Shown here piece after piece: positions 1 through 55,914 of a DNA stretch of 64,000 nt. The stretch's first letter is position 1. The number at the start of each line of letters is the position of its first letter. Position numbers and translations under genes: made by a program. The notes below the pieces were generated by a model. That model had not been told where the DNA came from, ran no database searches, and was given only the letters and a program-made list of their open reading frames with translations. Source of the stretch: Halocaridina rubra (lineage: Eukaryota; Arthropoda; Malacostraca; Decapoda; Atyidae); contig JAXCGZ010019129.1 in NCBI GenBank assembly GCA_037179515.1, forward strand, positions 31,461 through 95,460. The letters are read 5' to 3'.

Positions 1-16
1 CCAAATAATGGTTTAC

Positions 17-42790
<42,774 letters not shown>

Positions 42791-43139
42791 TTTGACAGCT
42801 GCAGACGATAGATTTTTCTTCTTCTTGCCATGCGAGAGAGAACTTTTGTTTACATCTTTTCACAGTTTTCTAAAAATTATTTCCAAAATAGCCTAACTAA
42901 AATATTAATTTCTCTTATCATTTATCTCATTATAAGCAAATACTACACTACTTCGCATTTTCTAACAACCTTAAGCCTTCATCAAAGTTCAATATATTTT
43001 AAAGTATCTCTGTGACGGAAACATTTTTAGATATATCGAAGTCTCTCTCTTTAAATACTACGGAGAAGCATCTATTCCTAGATAGAGGATAAATAATGAA
43101 TATTTTTAACGCACATTGGATATGTCACACACACAATGG

Positions 43140-44150
<1,011 letters not shown>

Positions 44151-44287
44151 GAGAGTTTATTATTTTATATGCAGGTATTTAATTTCCATCATATATATGA
44201 ATTAAGCTAAAACTAGGAGAGTCCAAAATGTTAGCTTAAGCTCAGTATTATGAGCTTTAAGCCATAGAATTACTCCAATGCATCATA

Positions 44288-44397
<110 letters not shown>

Positions 44398-44995
44398 CAC
44401 GAGATGTTTGCGTACAATATCATATACAGTAGTAAAGAAGAGCCTATTAGTTAATCAATATTCGCTATACTGTATTTCGAGTCGTAACTGGACCCCTTGT
44501 CAGGCACAAGTGCATAACAAAAAATTTGCAGGGTTGATACAGGGTTGATATGCAACGTTGTCTTGGGAGGCCGGGGGATTAAGATAAATTATTGTAACGA
44601 TATTACAGGTATTTTTTTTATGCTTACTGCCATTTTTTTTTTTCAGAAAATTAAGGAAATATAATCATAGCTTACTCTGGTGAAACAATGTATAATTATT
44701 CCTATTTCAATTGTTATGTATAATTCTGAGCAATTTTTTAGTATTAGCAATCACTGAAAACTGAATATTAGAAAACTCAACGATTATATTGCAATATTTT
44801 TACGTTCTCTTTGATATGCAATAATTTTTCGTTTTCTTTGGTTCTCAAATTCTTATCATTCAGAGTTCCAACCCAACCCCGTCATGAACATGATTACTTA
44901 CTTGCCTCTATTTATTGATATATTTATAATTTCCAATATTTAAACATATATGCCGAGAACAGCGTTACAATATGACTATGCTATATGTAAATGTG

Positions 44996-45198
<203 letters not shown>

Positions 45199-45566
45199 TT
45201 ATAAGCTAATAAACAATGGGTCGATAAAAAAAACTAAAAAATAACAATGAAATTATAATAATTAAAATACTGACAATTTTTTTTATATGCTCGTTTCAAG
45301 ATGACAGTGTTTCGTATATTTCATCAATGTCTAATGGCAACAGTGGTTGAAATTAATGCAAACATTTATAATTTATCCATTTTATATTACGAGTTCAGTC
45401 CAACGGTCAGTATGAGAAGAGAGTTCCAACCATGTTGAGGTTTCGAGAGACCTAAAGTAGAGAGCAGCCAATTCCTCAACATTACAATTAGAGAATACAA
45501 ACAAGCAGTTAGAAGATGATAAACCTAACTGCTCTTCAAGTGTGACATCAATTCGTACTGTGTAAA

Positions 45567-45597
45567 ATGTGGCGAGTTTTTAATGCTATCACTCGAG
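45567..45597 (+). CDS. DELE1: DELE1-like coding exon 1 (MWRVFNAITR)
   Basis: A 31-base coding exon: ATG in context TAAAATG, ten codons, then G|GTAATG. The phase fits exon 2 exactly, forming Gly11. It was found by looking for an upstream ATG exon ending in phase 1. MWR- is also how human DELE1 begins, which supports both the exon and the gene name. Confidence 0.75.
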
Positions 45598-47593
45598 GTA
45601 ATGTATTAACGCTGTCAGCCTATACTTAATACATAAAACACCTGCGCATATATATTTCCCTCAGGGCCATTCCTTTCCTAAAAAACCTCGGTGATTTTCC
45701 ATGAAGTATGTGCATAATAAACATTGCTAAGTAATATCCTTTACCAGATAAGCTGTTATTTTTTAGGTAATTGAGCAGTCTAGCCGAGTAAAACTAAAAT
45801 GGATTGTTAGGTAGAAATTATTTTCACTTTTAGAATATATTAGGTTCAGAGTTGTGGTTGCAACTCTTTAGTCAATTTGAAACGCGCTTGGGGGTGTGAA
45901 AGTAAAAATATACTAAAATTAATTTCTAAATCGCAGAAATTATGCTCCATTCTGGCTACTGATGCTTGTCATGCATCTTAAGGTTACCGTTATTACCAAT
46001 AGTAGCAGATAACCTTGGACATATGCAATTAAAGATCACCACCGACCAAGTTATTATTATAGCAGCAGTCCCATTAGTAGACTTTGAGATGGGGAGATAG
46101 GAGCATTGAGCCCTCTCCCTTGAGTACAATTAGGTTCTTGCAGATAATTTGGAGTATTTAGAAAAAGGGGCTGTACTAGATTAAAAAAAAAAAAAAAAAA
46201 AAAACATTGTTAGCGATACACAACTCCAGTTTGCAAAGTTCTGTGTGATACAATTAGTCTATTCATATGGGAATAGGAACAGACATGTTTGAGCTTGGGA
46301 TCAAGGCTGGATGCTCTTCCTAACTCCCTGCTGTGATAGGACCCAGGACGTTTATCACTTTGTGACTTTTGTACGCTACTGCTCAGCTACTATGGTCTCT
46401 AATAGAAAACTCCAGAACTCTGGCATAAGTTAAAAAACATCAAAACCATATAACTATACCATGACTAAAGCTAGACAAATTTGCATGTACTGTATATAAT
46501 CCAACCATAAGGTGCGTCTCTATGCATATTTTAACATTTAAAGCAAATATTTGTGCTTTCAGGATTACTGGACACAGTCTTGATAATATAAAAATATCTT
46601 TAAATATAATACGTTACTCTAGACATTCTTGGATAATATGCTGGGCAAAGAAAACAGCTCTTGATAAGTGTGTCTGATGTAATCAATATTGTTTGTAAAG
46701 AAGTCTCTGTTGTTTACTGCAAATGCTATTTGTATGGGGTTCTCAGTTTCCTAAAGATAAGTCATTCTTCATTTAGATGCTGTTCATTTTATATTTTTCT
46801 TAAAATAACTGCACTTATATGATGTTAACTTTTCCTCATTTTAGGAGCAAGAAACTGCAGACCAAATCCCTGTTGCTCTCAAGAGCCTTCAGATGACCAA
46901 AATTGCCCTTCTAGTATCAGTGATCATCAATCTTCTCCACTGTCATGCTTTGATGTGCCACAATGTTCTGCTTGTTCTGCCTCTTCTGAGCATACAAATA
47001 ATAAATATATAATACGATTTTATTGTATTAGTTGCTGTCTTTGTAGCCGAATCCTCACATGGAGTGGCTATAATGATAAAATACATGACCATGGAACACT
47101 TGTACAAGTATGTGCTAGGTGCTGTGATGCCTGCCGACGTGCTCAAGTCCAGTGGAAAGGTACAGAGAACAGAGGACATTCACAATTCAGTTGGAGTCAG
47201 CTTTATCGAGAGCAGCTCCCCATTTCAATTCTCGGATTGGTGAGTTTGTGATTTGAGATTTCAGTAAAAGAATAATTGAAGTAGATGATTATTTAAAAAA
47301 AATTGTGGTTACACATAGTATAATGTTTGTTACAATGTACTGTCAAGTAAGTACACTTCTTATTTTACAAATATACAGTACTGTAGATACAAAATGTTTT
47401 ATACTCCGATTAGTACAGCACACCAAATGAACACTAAAAGCAGTAGGAGATATCTCCCATGTCAGTGTAGCTTGTTGATTTTGTAGTGGTGTCGTGATAA
47501 TAACATTTATGAGGCTGTCATTTGTTTTCAAGGTATCCCATACTCTCTAAACAATCTTCTCCACCCTTCATATTTTTTGCTCTCTCTCTCTCT

Positions 47594-47685
<92 letters not shown>

Positions 47686-50600
47686 GACTTATATTTTGTT
47701 CCTACTTCTTAGCCTCTGACATGAATCATATATCACCCCATTTCTAATAGGATTTTCTTTTTACCGAACTTATTGTATCGCATGCCATTTCAGTGGGCCT
47801 GTCCATCTCAACAAATTTGATTATTCTTTTTGTACAACTGTAAATGCACTCTTGAGAATAGTTTATGCTCACTCGCAAGCATTTTTATAATCATAAAATA
47901 ATTTGCTATTAAGTCCTCAAAGGTCAGGGTCAACATAGATAATAAAACATTTTGCATAAACTTTGTAATTTTTGCTTTTTAAATATACACCATAATATTC
48001 TAGTATATAATTTGGTCAATAGATTGGCATGCAAGCAGATTATCACACTGTAAAGAATGGCCTCATATTGTATTGTGGTCATTTAATTATTATAGTTAAT
48101 TTGTATAATGTATAAATGATTAGATAATTAACAATTTATCACATAGTTTATAAATTACAGTGAAAAAAATCAACACATATCTTGTGAATTTCGAAGGATA
48201 CTATAATCCTAGAGTGATTGAAGATATTTATATATCCTTGAGACTCTCAAGAGCTACTCAGTGATATTACAATAGTATCAACTTTGATAACGAGATCATT
48301 GGCTCTTTAAAGTGCTAATTACATATGCACCATTTTATGTGTCACAATTAGTCCTTATTCAAATGGAGATGGACGCAGACATGCTGGAGCTAGAGGTCAA
48401 GGCTGGATGCCCTTTCTAAAGTCCATGGTAGGATCAATCCAATGATAGTCGCTCCCTAACTCATGCACTTTACCACTGGGCTACGGCAGCCATAAGTGCT
48501 ATCAGCATAATAACATCGGTCACTCTCTTGTATATGGTCTCCTTTGTGCTAAGTCATATTACATGTGTTTTTATCAGTATGGCATTATGATAAGAGTCTG
48601 TTATTCTCTTAGGGTTCTGTAACTGCTGCTGCTTGGAGTTTATGTAGAGAGAGAAGAAACTTGGGCTATTTGAATGGGCAAAAAGCAGATCTTCAGCTTA
48701 ATGGACGAGAAAACTCTGTGCCAAAATATGACTCAGCTTCCAACCATGCAGCAGATAACATGAGGAGAAAAAATGACCCAGGAGATAATGAAAACTTCTC
48801 AAACTATAGTTGCAATTTCCTCCCTCAGTATTCTCCAATATATCAGAATGGGAATACTTTCAATCAGCCGGACTTATTCAGCCTGGAAATTAAAAAACTT
48901 TTTGCTTCTCAGTTTACCAGTGATGCAGATAGACTTTTTGAGGAAAGAAAGAAGGAAGCCAAGGGAAGACTGTGTGATGAGCAGTTTATTGGACGTGAGA
49001 TCAACACTTTTACCTTTGGTGACACCAAACCCCAGATAGAGATTGATAAGGATAAAATAAAGTGCCAAAGTGAAGAAACAAAATATGATTCTGGTTTCTT
49101 AGAAAACGTTCAAGAGAGTTCAAGTTGTTCTCAAAATAGTCTTGACAGGAGTTCCGTAAGTTCTAGAGGAAGTGGAAACATACTGAATGTCACACAAGAG
49201 GGCCAGCCATTGCCTTCAGCACTGGAAAGCTATCTGAGAACTGATGGTAGTTTACTAACGTGTGAATTTAAACTCCCAAAATATAACACATTTCAGTGTG
49301 AGAATTTTGCAAAGCCAAAATCTAATGAAGAAGTGTTGATAGAAGATTGCACTGATAGTTTTCAAAGTTATATTCCTAGTTCTGATGAAGGCAGTGTATC
49401 AGCAGCAAAGTTCTCATGTGGCACTCCAAAGGCCTCAGTGGCTTCCATTGATGAATTCAGTGATGGGTTGAAAGAGGTAAGCAATGTTTACTAAACTGAT
49501 ATAGAGTATTGAAGTTTAAATGTATATATTTAGCATTGTCATATTAAGTACAGTTTTCTTTGTCATTATTAGCTCCTATTCGCATGGAGATGGACATACA
49601 CATATTGGAGTCGGTGACTTTAGGACGGATGCCCTTCTTAACACCCTAAAATGTGCTCGATTAAAAATTATTTACATACCTCTATAATGCAGTGCCATAC
49701 TTTTATCCAGCCATGTATAAGAAAATTATTACATTAAAAAAAGATATGTGATAAGGGTAGAATCCATCCTCATATGCCCATCATGTTCAATAGGTAACTG
49801 TAAGAGATATGCCAGGTTATAGTAAGGATGAAAATTCCACCCACATATTCCTTACATTCATAAGTGAAACATTGTTGTTCTGAGAGTGCAATTAATTTTT
49901 CCTCACCACAAGGAAGATTTGGTCATAGGGGAAGGAGAAGTTTGTTTTGCCGTTTTATGTGTCAGTATTGATCACCATTCAAATAGGGATGGATGCAGAC
50001 ATGTTGCAGCAGGGGAATTAAAGCTGAATGCCCTTCCTAACCCCCACCTTGCACTACCACAGTCCCCAGGTTGGGAATTCTCTAGGTGATTAAAAATATA
50101 TCCTTGTTGATGTGGGAGAAATAATTCTACAGATGTACTCCTTGCATGAAATAGAGAGTGACCAAAATAGGTAAAGAATGTTGAGGCCCTGACACTCCAG
50201 CTGTTTAATTACAGTAATGGCATCTTGCTGGCTGCATCAGAACATGGCTTCTTGTATGAAATAAATATACAGTTATTCCAATGAGTCAACATTAGTATGG
50301 GAGTGGACTCAGGCATATTAAAGCCAGGAAATTACGGCTAGGTGCCCTTGTTAACACTCCATGGTGGAACTGAACTCATGTTAGTTGCTTCCCAACATGC
50401 GGTCTCTACCACTGACCTACCACAGCCCCCAAAATAAATATACAGTATATATCTTTTCTACATAACTCTTTGAGTCTTTTTCCCTCTTCCTTTCTCCCCA
50501 AGATTCTCGAAGTTGGAAGGAAGGATTTAAATGATTTCAACACACAGTTCATGGGTGTCTTGGAGGGAAATATTGGTCGTTCCATTTCCAAAGAGGAACC

Positions 50601-52271
50601 CAATCTAGCTATTGCATATTTTCGTGCTGGGGCTCTACTTGGAGATGCTTCATCTACCTATAATCTTGCTCTCTGCTATCATCTTGCCAGAGGAATAGAT
50701 CAGGATTTGAAAATGGTAGGTGCATATTGTTAGATGCTTTTACACTAAATGAACATACAATATTGTATTATAAAGGTAAAAGGGAAACGTCATGTGATGA
50801 ACAAATGTGTGCCTTGACTCGGCCACCCTTGCACCGTATGCATAAGTACCGTTTTATGTGTCACAATTATGCCACATTTGAATCGATGCCCTGCGATGCC
50901 TGCGGTGGAATCAAATTGACGTTTGTCACTTTCCGACAATTGCGCTCTACCGCGGCTTCATAAATGCACCTTCTTATTTGCTCTTTTTGATTCGCAGGCT
51001 CTACCACTGAGCTACTGCAGCCTCATTTCACCTTATACATATACTGTGCATATATTAAAAATTATTTCTGAATATATTCAGCTGTTGTGGTCCATTTATT
51101 TGACCACCCTGTTGGCTTTAGCAGTACTGTATATGGTGACGTGACTATCAACACGAAAATTACCTTAGGCAATCCATGGATATTTTTTAATTTTTTTATC
51201 ACACTCTGCTCACACATAATATAAATTTCCTCTTATTTCTTATCAGAGATCGAGAGAATAATAGTTTTTTAATTTATATAAAGTGAAACAACCTGTCTCT
51301 TTGATCACATATTCAATCTATATGAACAATCTAATTTCATATTTCAGTAATAATAATAATAACTAAAATTTAACATTTAAATACGCAGGCTCGAGAACTT
51401 TATGAAGCAGCTAGTCTTGCAGGACATGGGTGGGCTACTTACAATTTAGCTGTGTTACTATTTGAGGGTGAGGGAGGCCCAGCCGACTCTGAAAAAGCAC
51501 AGGAACTCCTCAAAAAGGCTGCAGAGAAGGGCGTGCAAGAGGCTCATGATGCCATGAGGCAGATTCAAAATGCTCCGAAAATTGAGGACAGCCGGAAATT
51601 AAAGGGTAAGTAAGCCATCATACTAGGAGTTATTCTAGTATTTGGTGCATTAATTATATGACAGTAAATATAGTCACAGCAATAAAAGCTGAGTAATAAC
51701 TATGTGCAGTATCAAACAACACACCTAATCAGTAGGTGATTTTGTTGCAAAATTAAACAATCACCTATAAATACGAAAGTATTCATTCCTCATAATTAAG
51801 AATATTAATTTGCATGTACTAACGAGTGTCTTGTCTATTAAATGAAAAGTGCATTATAACGGAAAAATTTTGAAAGATTATTTTACATTAAAGCCGGCTA
51901 TAACCAGATAGTGAAATTTGTAACAATAAAAACAAACACTGCAGTATTAACATTGCCTGTTGCAATACAAATATGTGTATCATGACTGTTAAACTTATTT
52001 ACGACTACATAACATGTTAGCTCTGTCTCATAGCATTTAGCATATCTTTTTTACAGATGTAACAGGAAGAACACATCAAGAAGAGCGTAGACAGCGCATC
52101 AGCATCGCCCACTCTGAACCTATGTTATCCAATGTTTTATCTTATACTTGGGCAACGTCATATTCGGAAAATGACATTGATTTTATGGAAGATGCTCCAA
52201 CTGTTACAGTGGCAGATTTGACAAATACGGAAATGGAAGCCACCCAGAAACCAAAGTTTTATTTGGAGTGA
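45567..52271 (+). CDS. DELE1: DELE1-like protein (death ligand signal enhancer), 6 exons, 644 aa, complete
   Basis: In vertebrates DELE1 is a mitochondrial protein that is cleaved by OMA1, or stalls on import under stress, and then activates the kinase HRI through its SEL1/TPR-like repeats. Seen here: exons 45567-45597, 46845-47239, 48613-49476, 50503-50715, 51389-51605 and 52057-52271 join in frame to 644 codons plus TGA. The N-terminus (MWRVFNAITRGARNCR) has five Arg and no acid, fitting a mitochondrial targeting signal, and shares MWR with human DELE1. Residues 45-107 are Cys-rich with five CxxC motifs. LPISILGLGSVTAAAWSL (135-152) is hydrophobic, where DELE1 has its membrane-like segment. 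Residues 143-430 are low-complexity and Ser-rich. SEL1-type repeats (AIAYFRAGALLGDASSTYNL; ARELYEAASLAGHGWATYNL) cover about 455-555. Repeats are fewer than in human (about 3), and the protein is longer than the human 515. Alternative: another SEL1-repeat protein. Confidence 0.75.
46083..46140 (+). mobile_element. short CR1-like 3' tail fragment
   Basis: 'gatggggagataggagcat' and 'tacaattaggttcttgca' match the last 60 bases of the CR1 copies elsewhere in the window. It lies in intron 1 of the DELE1-like gene. Confidence 0.55.
46247..46400 (-). mobile_element. SINE family A copy
   Basis: 'tattcatatgggaatagga', 'ggctggatgctcttcctaac', inverted head 'gctcagctactatgg'. Intron 1 of the DELE1-like gene, antisense. 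Confidence 0.78.
46845..47239 (+). CDS. DELE1: DELE1-like coding exon 2 (residues 11-142, CxxC cluster)
   Basis: Acceptor TCATTTTAG, donor TTG|GTGAGT, 395 bases; the only frame open throughout. It encodes CSAC (51-54), YCISCCLCSR (70-79) and VCARCCDACRRAQ (99-111), then YREQLPISILGL entering the hydrophobic segment. The other two frames have stops, so the Cys-rich reading is not an artefact of frame choice. Confidence 0.85.
47581..47682. repeat. (TC)n-(TA)n compound microsatellite
   Basis: A short CT run passes into an AT array; DELE1-like intron 2. Confidence 0.95.
48335..48493 (-). mobile_element. SINE family A copy, full length
   Basis: 'ttatgtgtcacaattagtcc', 'ggctggatgccctttctaa', 'tttaccactgggctacggca'. 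DELE1-like intron 2, antisense, 120 bases before exon 3. Confidence 0.84.
48613..49476 (+). CDS. DELE1: DELE1-like coding exon 3 (residues 143-430)
   Basis: Acceptor TTCTCTTAG, then GSVTAAAWSLCRERRNLGYL; it ends SIDEFSDGLKE before GTAAGC. This long 864-base phase 0-0 exon encodes a polar, Ser/Glu/Lys-rich, probably disordered region (for example SSSCSQNSLDRSSVSSRGSG). A segment LFSLEIKKLFASQFTSDADR may form a helix. I recognise no domain here. Confidence 0.88.
49560..49662 (-). mobile_element. SINE family A, head-less copy
   Basis: 'attcgcatggagatggacat', 'acggatgcccttcttaaca'; tRNA-like head absent. DELE1-like intron 3, antisense. Confidence 0.7.
49953..50070 (-). mobile_element. SINE family A copy, internally deleted
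   Basis: 'gttttatgtgtcagtattga', 'gctgaatgcccttcctaacc', then 'actaccacagtcccc'. DELE1-like intron 3, antisense. Confidence 0.72.
50280..50430 (-). mobile_element. SINE family A copy
   Basis: 'acattagtatgggagtggac', 'ggctaggtgcccttgttaac', head 'tctctaccactgacctacca'. DELE1-like intron 3, antisense, ends about 70 bases before exon 4. Confidence 0.76.
50503..50715 (+). CDS. DELE1: DELE1-like coding exon 4 (residues 431-501, first SEL1-type repeat)
   Basis: Acceptor TCTCCCCAAG, then ILEVGRKDLNDFNTQFMGVL; it contains AIAYFRAGALLGDASSTYNL and ALCYHLARGIDQDLKM, a SEL1 pattern (A..YF..A...G...A.YNLA..Y..G.G...D). Donor ATG|GTAGGT. Its start sits 70 bases after an antisense SINE copy. Confidence 0.9.
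50849..51023 (-). mobile_element. SINE family A, rearranged copy with two heads
   Basis: The tail 'cgttttatgtgtcacaatta' is followed by head 'ttgcgctctaccgcggctt' and, 30 bases later, a second head 'ggctctaccactgagctact'. DELE1-like intron 4, antisense. Confidence 0.65.
51389..51605 (+). CDS. DELE1: DELE1-like coding exon 5 (residues 502-573, SEL1-type repeats)
   Basis: Acceptor TACGCAG, then ARELYEAASLAGHGWATYNL, AVLLFEGEGGPADSEKAQEL and LKKAAEKGVQEAHDAMRQIQ. The repeat begun in exon 4 (DLKM) continues directly into ARELYEAA, confirming the junction. Donor G|GTAAGT, phase 1. Confidence 0.92.
52057..52271 (+). CDS. DELE1: DELE1-like coding exon 6 (residues 574-644, stop codon)
   Basis: Acceptor TTTTTTACAG; reads DVTGRTHQEERRQRISIAHS, EPMLSNVLSYTWATSYSEND and ends TQKPKFYLE, TGA at 52269-52271. 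The RISIAHSEPMLSN stretch resembles the Ser-rich tail after the repeats in vertebrate DELE1 (SFSSPSLCSLNTL), a weak but supportive likeness. Confidence 0.88.
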
Positions 52272-52930
52272 AAGTAGGTTTGAGGTAGACCGCGCGAGTT
52301 GGTAAACGACAAATGTAGGTTTTATTCCTTTGTTGGATGTTAGAAAGGGCATCCAACCTTTAGCCTCCAGCTCCAACATGTCTGTGTCCACCTCCATTTG
52401 AATGGGAACTAAGTGAAACTAATAAATTGGTGTATTATTATTTAAAAATCTAGTGAAATTGGAATAAACCTATTCAACAAACCTAGATAAGTACTGGTAT
52501 CATCTGTGTGCATTGACATAATTGTAATGTAAAATCCCACTGAAACTAGCAGTGTGACTTAAAGTTCTTTAACAAACATTGATGAATATAAAATTTATCT
52601 TTATTGTATAAAAACTTGTATTTATTTTATTTTTTATTAAATATTGCGATATACCAACAATGAAGCTCGTTGAGAGGCCACAAATTTAACATATGATATA
52701 AGGTGGAGAGGCTTCAATTTACCCTGCGTCCCATACCTCATTTCTGCTGTAATTATGACCTATGATCACCTTTCTAGTTCAGCAGGATAATGCATAAAAA
52801 AATAAATATTGTAATACTGATTTATGGCTGTGTCTTTGCTTCAGAAACTGTAGGCTGTGCACATGTTTGTTCCCTTAGTATGAAACTTGCTTATGTAACT
52901 CAAACCTGCTTTGGGTCAGCATTAAATAAA
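52272..52930 (+). other. DELE1-like 3' UTR region with candidate polyadenylation signals
   Basis: AATAAA occurs at 52421-52426 (at the end of a SINE copy), 52801-52806 and 52925-52930. Which one is used cannot be told from sequence. If the later ones are used, the message carries a SINE (about 52286-52425) in its 3' UTR. Confidence 0.4.
52286..52425 (+). mobile_element. SINE family A copy in the DELE1-like 3' UTR region
   Basis: 'gttagaaagggcatccaacc', 'ctccagctccaacatgtctg', 'catttgaatgggaactaag'; head degraded. It starts about 15 bases after the stop codon, in sense orientation, and ends at an AATAAA. Confidence 0.78.
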
Positions 52931-53131
52931 TGACATATAGACTTGTACGATACTTTTATACGTAATGTATATCAGCTGTGAGCAAGAATTCAAGATATAT
53001 AAATACTAGTGACTTTTCAGTTTTCTTTATTAAAAGTTATTCATACTCATATACAATGGCCATGACTCCTCACACAAGTGATATGAGGGGCCATTGTATA
53101 GGTATCTATTATTTTATAAGTACTATGTACA

Positions 53132-53477
53132 GTAATACCTTGCCTTACGTGTCTTGGACTTATGTCTATCTTTATTTTAAGTCTGTTTTTGTTAATAATA
53201 ATAGGAAATATTCAGCTAATGTCAGTTAATACTACTTTATGTTGTCAACAATAATATACTGTGCAGTCTTTAAATATCCATAAATATTGAAAATCACCTA
53301 AGAATAATAAAAGCCACAAAGTCAAATGTCGTTATAGTTTTCAGCGACTTTCATGTAGTTGTTTATAGGGTTTATGGGAGCCTAGGTAGTCTTTAAAGGG
53401 TGTTTTCCATTTAAGTCGTTTTTGGATGCAAGTTGTGAGTTTTGAAATGAATTAATAATGTAGGGCATGGTACTTCC
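53132..53477. mobile_element. possible MITE, about 345 bp
   Basis: The left 'cagtaataccttgccttacg' and right 'taatgtagggcatggtact' are imperfectly inverted; 'ttaagtcgtttttggatgca' resembles the inner arm of MITE G. Downstream of the DELE1-like gene. Confidence 0.45.
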
Positions 53478-54114
53478 GAATAATGTATTAGGAATATTTG
53501 TTTTCCATTTTATGCAGTTTATATGCACGAAAGATAATAGACGGGAAAAGTTTGGATGGTTCCAAGGATAAACGTTTGGTTGTTAGTGATTTTAGGTTCA
53601 CTATAGTGTTTCTTTCATTCATACTGCTTTGTGAAAATTTTATATTTTAAAATTTATATTCAGCTCTATAACTGGTTCACTTTATAATGTATCTAATGTT
53701 TAGATCATTCAATTTATAATGATTTAGTGCTCAATTTGTAGTGATCTCAATATGCTAATCTTAAGGAGTACATGCACAGAAATTTGTATTAAAAAATAAT
53801 TTGTACCTGAAAACTTTATATTACTTTTAATTTATAGAATACAGTATATAAAAATTAAGTATATGATAAACTACATAAGACTGTCAATGGTAAATATGAA
53901 CTTGAAAATATATATCTTATACAAAATGAATATGAAATATTTTGTTTCTGTTAAAGAAGCACTAATGGTATTTTATTATTAGGTAATCTCTCTTGCAATT
54001 GCAAAAATTATGTATGTCATGTAAAATATCGCATAATTACTGAGCCGTCATTTTACATATCTGAATTATTCTCCTGCAGTTGCAAAAACAATATAATAAA
54101 AACTTAGTTTAGTA

Positions 54115-54205
54115 TACCAAGGAGCTAAGAAGACTAATCGAGGTATATCACCTGCTGTTGAATGTGTATGCTTTTTCTCGGCCACCCCCTTACAAAGGTG
54201 ATTGT
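54115..54205 (+). mobile_element. repeat family C, 3' half
   Basis: 'accaaggagctaagaagact', 'tgctttttctcggccacccc', 'cttacaaagg'. It immediately precedes a TA-flanked MITE. Confidence 0.6.
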
Positions 54206-54227
54206 AGCCACCTTATAAATGCATATA

Positions 54228-54678
<451 letters not shown>

Positions 54679-55038
54679 CCTTGCACTATTCAAGTGCCAA
54701 AAATGAAGTGTTACAATGTAGCATAGTATATAAGTATATTCCAGGAATGTACAATGATTATGCCTCAGTGACTTATGTCTATTGCTGAAGTAACTTTATT
54801 TATCAGGATTTGCAAGTGTTGTTAACTGCTGACATTGCATTAAAGAGATATATCTAAGAGTACCAGTAACGGTAAGGGAGTGTTTTTACGTACTTATCAT
54901 GATACATGCATGAGAAAAATAATACAGAATACAGTAGTAGCACTTTATAACTGTTTTCACTGTACATATCTGTCTAGTAGGGAATTGTGGAGTTCTATTA
55001 ATCAAGTTAAATGCCAGAATTCTGGACATGTTATTGTT

Positions 55039-55137
55039 TGGTGTTTTTATGTCATTATTAAACTCCATTATGGGGGTGGAAACAGACAATTTTAAGTTGG
55101 GGAATTAAGGCTGGATGCCATTATTAACATGAGACCT
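55039..55137 (-). mobile_element. SINE family A, tail half
   Basis: 'gtttttatgtcattattaaa' and 'aaggctggatgccattatta'. It joins head to head with the next copy. Confidence 0.65.
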
Positions 55138-55308
55138 TGGTACCACTGTGCTTAGAACACTTGACTAGGCAAGTGATGGACCCACAATCAAGTCAACTGC
55201 GGGGTAATAGGAAAGGCATCCAGCCTTCATTTTCTACCTAAAACCTGTGTTCACCCCTATAATAGGGATTAATAGTGACATATTGAAACAGGCATATAAC
55301 AAATCAAA
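55138..55308 (+). mobile_element. SINE family A copy
   Basis: 'aagtgatggacccacaatca', 'ggaaaggcatccagccttca', 'atagggattaatagtgaca', tail 'ggcatataacaaa'. Confidence 0.75.
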
Positions 55309-55914
55309 AGAAATGGCTGTTTATATGAAGAACTTCAATCTCTTGCCAGAATCTTCCTTGCTGGATTTACTTTTCATAACAGTTCTGCATAATTCTAAAT
55401 AGCCAAATTTTATATTTTACACTTATTCTGCATGGCAATAAATAGTTAATGCTAATCTGTAGCAGCTAAAAAGAAAAGTAACTGATTTAATATAATGTTA
55501 TTGCAATTGAATCCCTGGTTTCAGTGTAACTTATAATTTCTGCTCTCATTACTACCAAGGAAGATTTCATTTAATGTACTTCTTAACGTAAGATTGTGAT
55601 CTCAGTATAGTATTAAAGAACAGTAATAACTATGTTGCTCTGTGTAACACTGTACATCTTTATATACTGAAAGAGGATATCTATGGGTACTGGTGCCATA
55701 TAAAATGAGAGATTTTCCTTCTCAAATTTTAAAATTTATAAAGAACGTTGTACCCAGAAATCACATAAGTTACAGCTACCTAATACATTTCTGTAAAACA
55801 GGATTTATTGAAATCATTGCGAAATAGGAAGTAACTTCCTTTACAATAAAAGTTGTTCTAAACAAATTTTGTATAAATTGCCCAAACTTCTTTATTCCTT
55901 ATGTCTTTTCCTAC

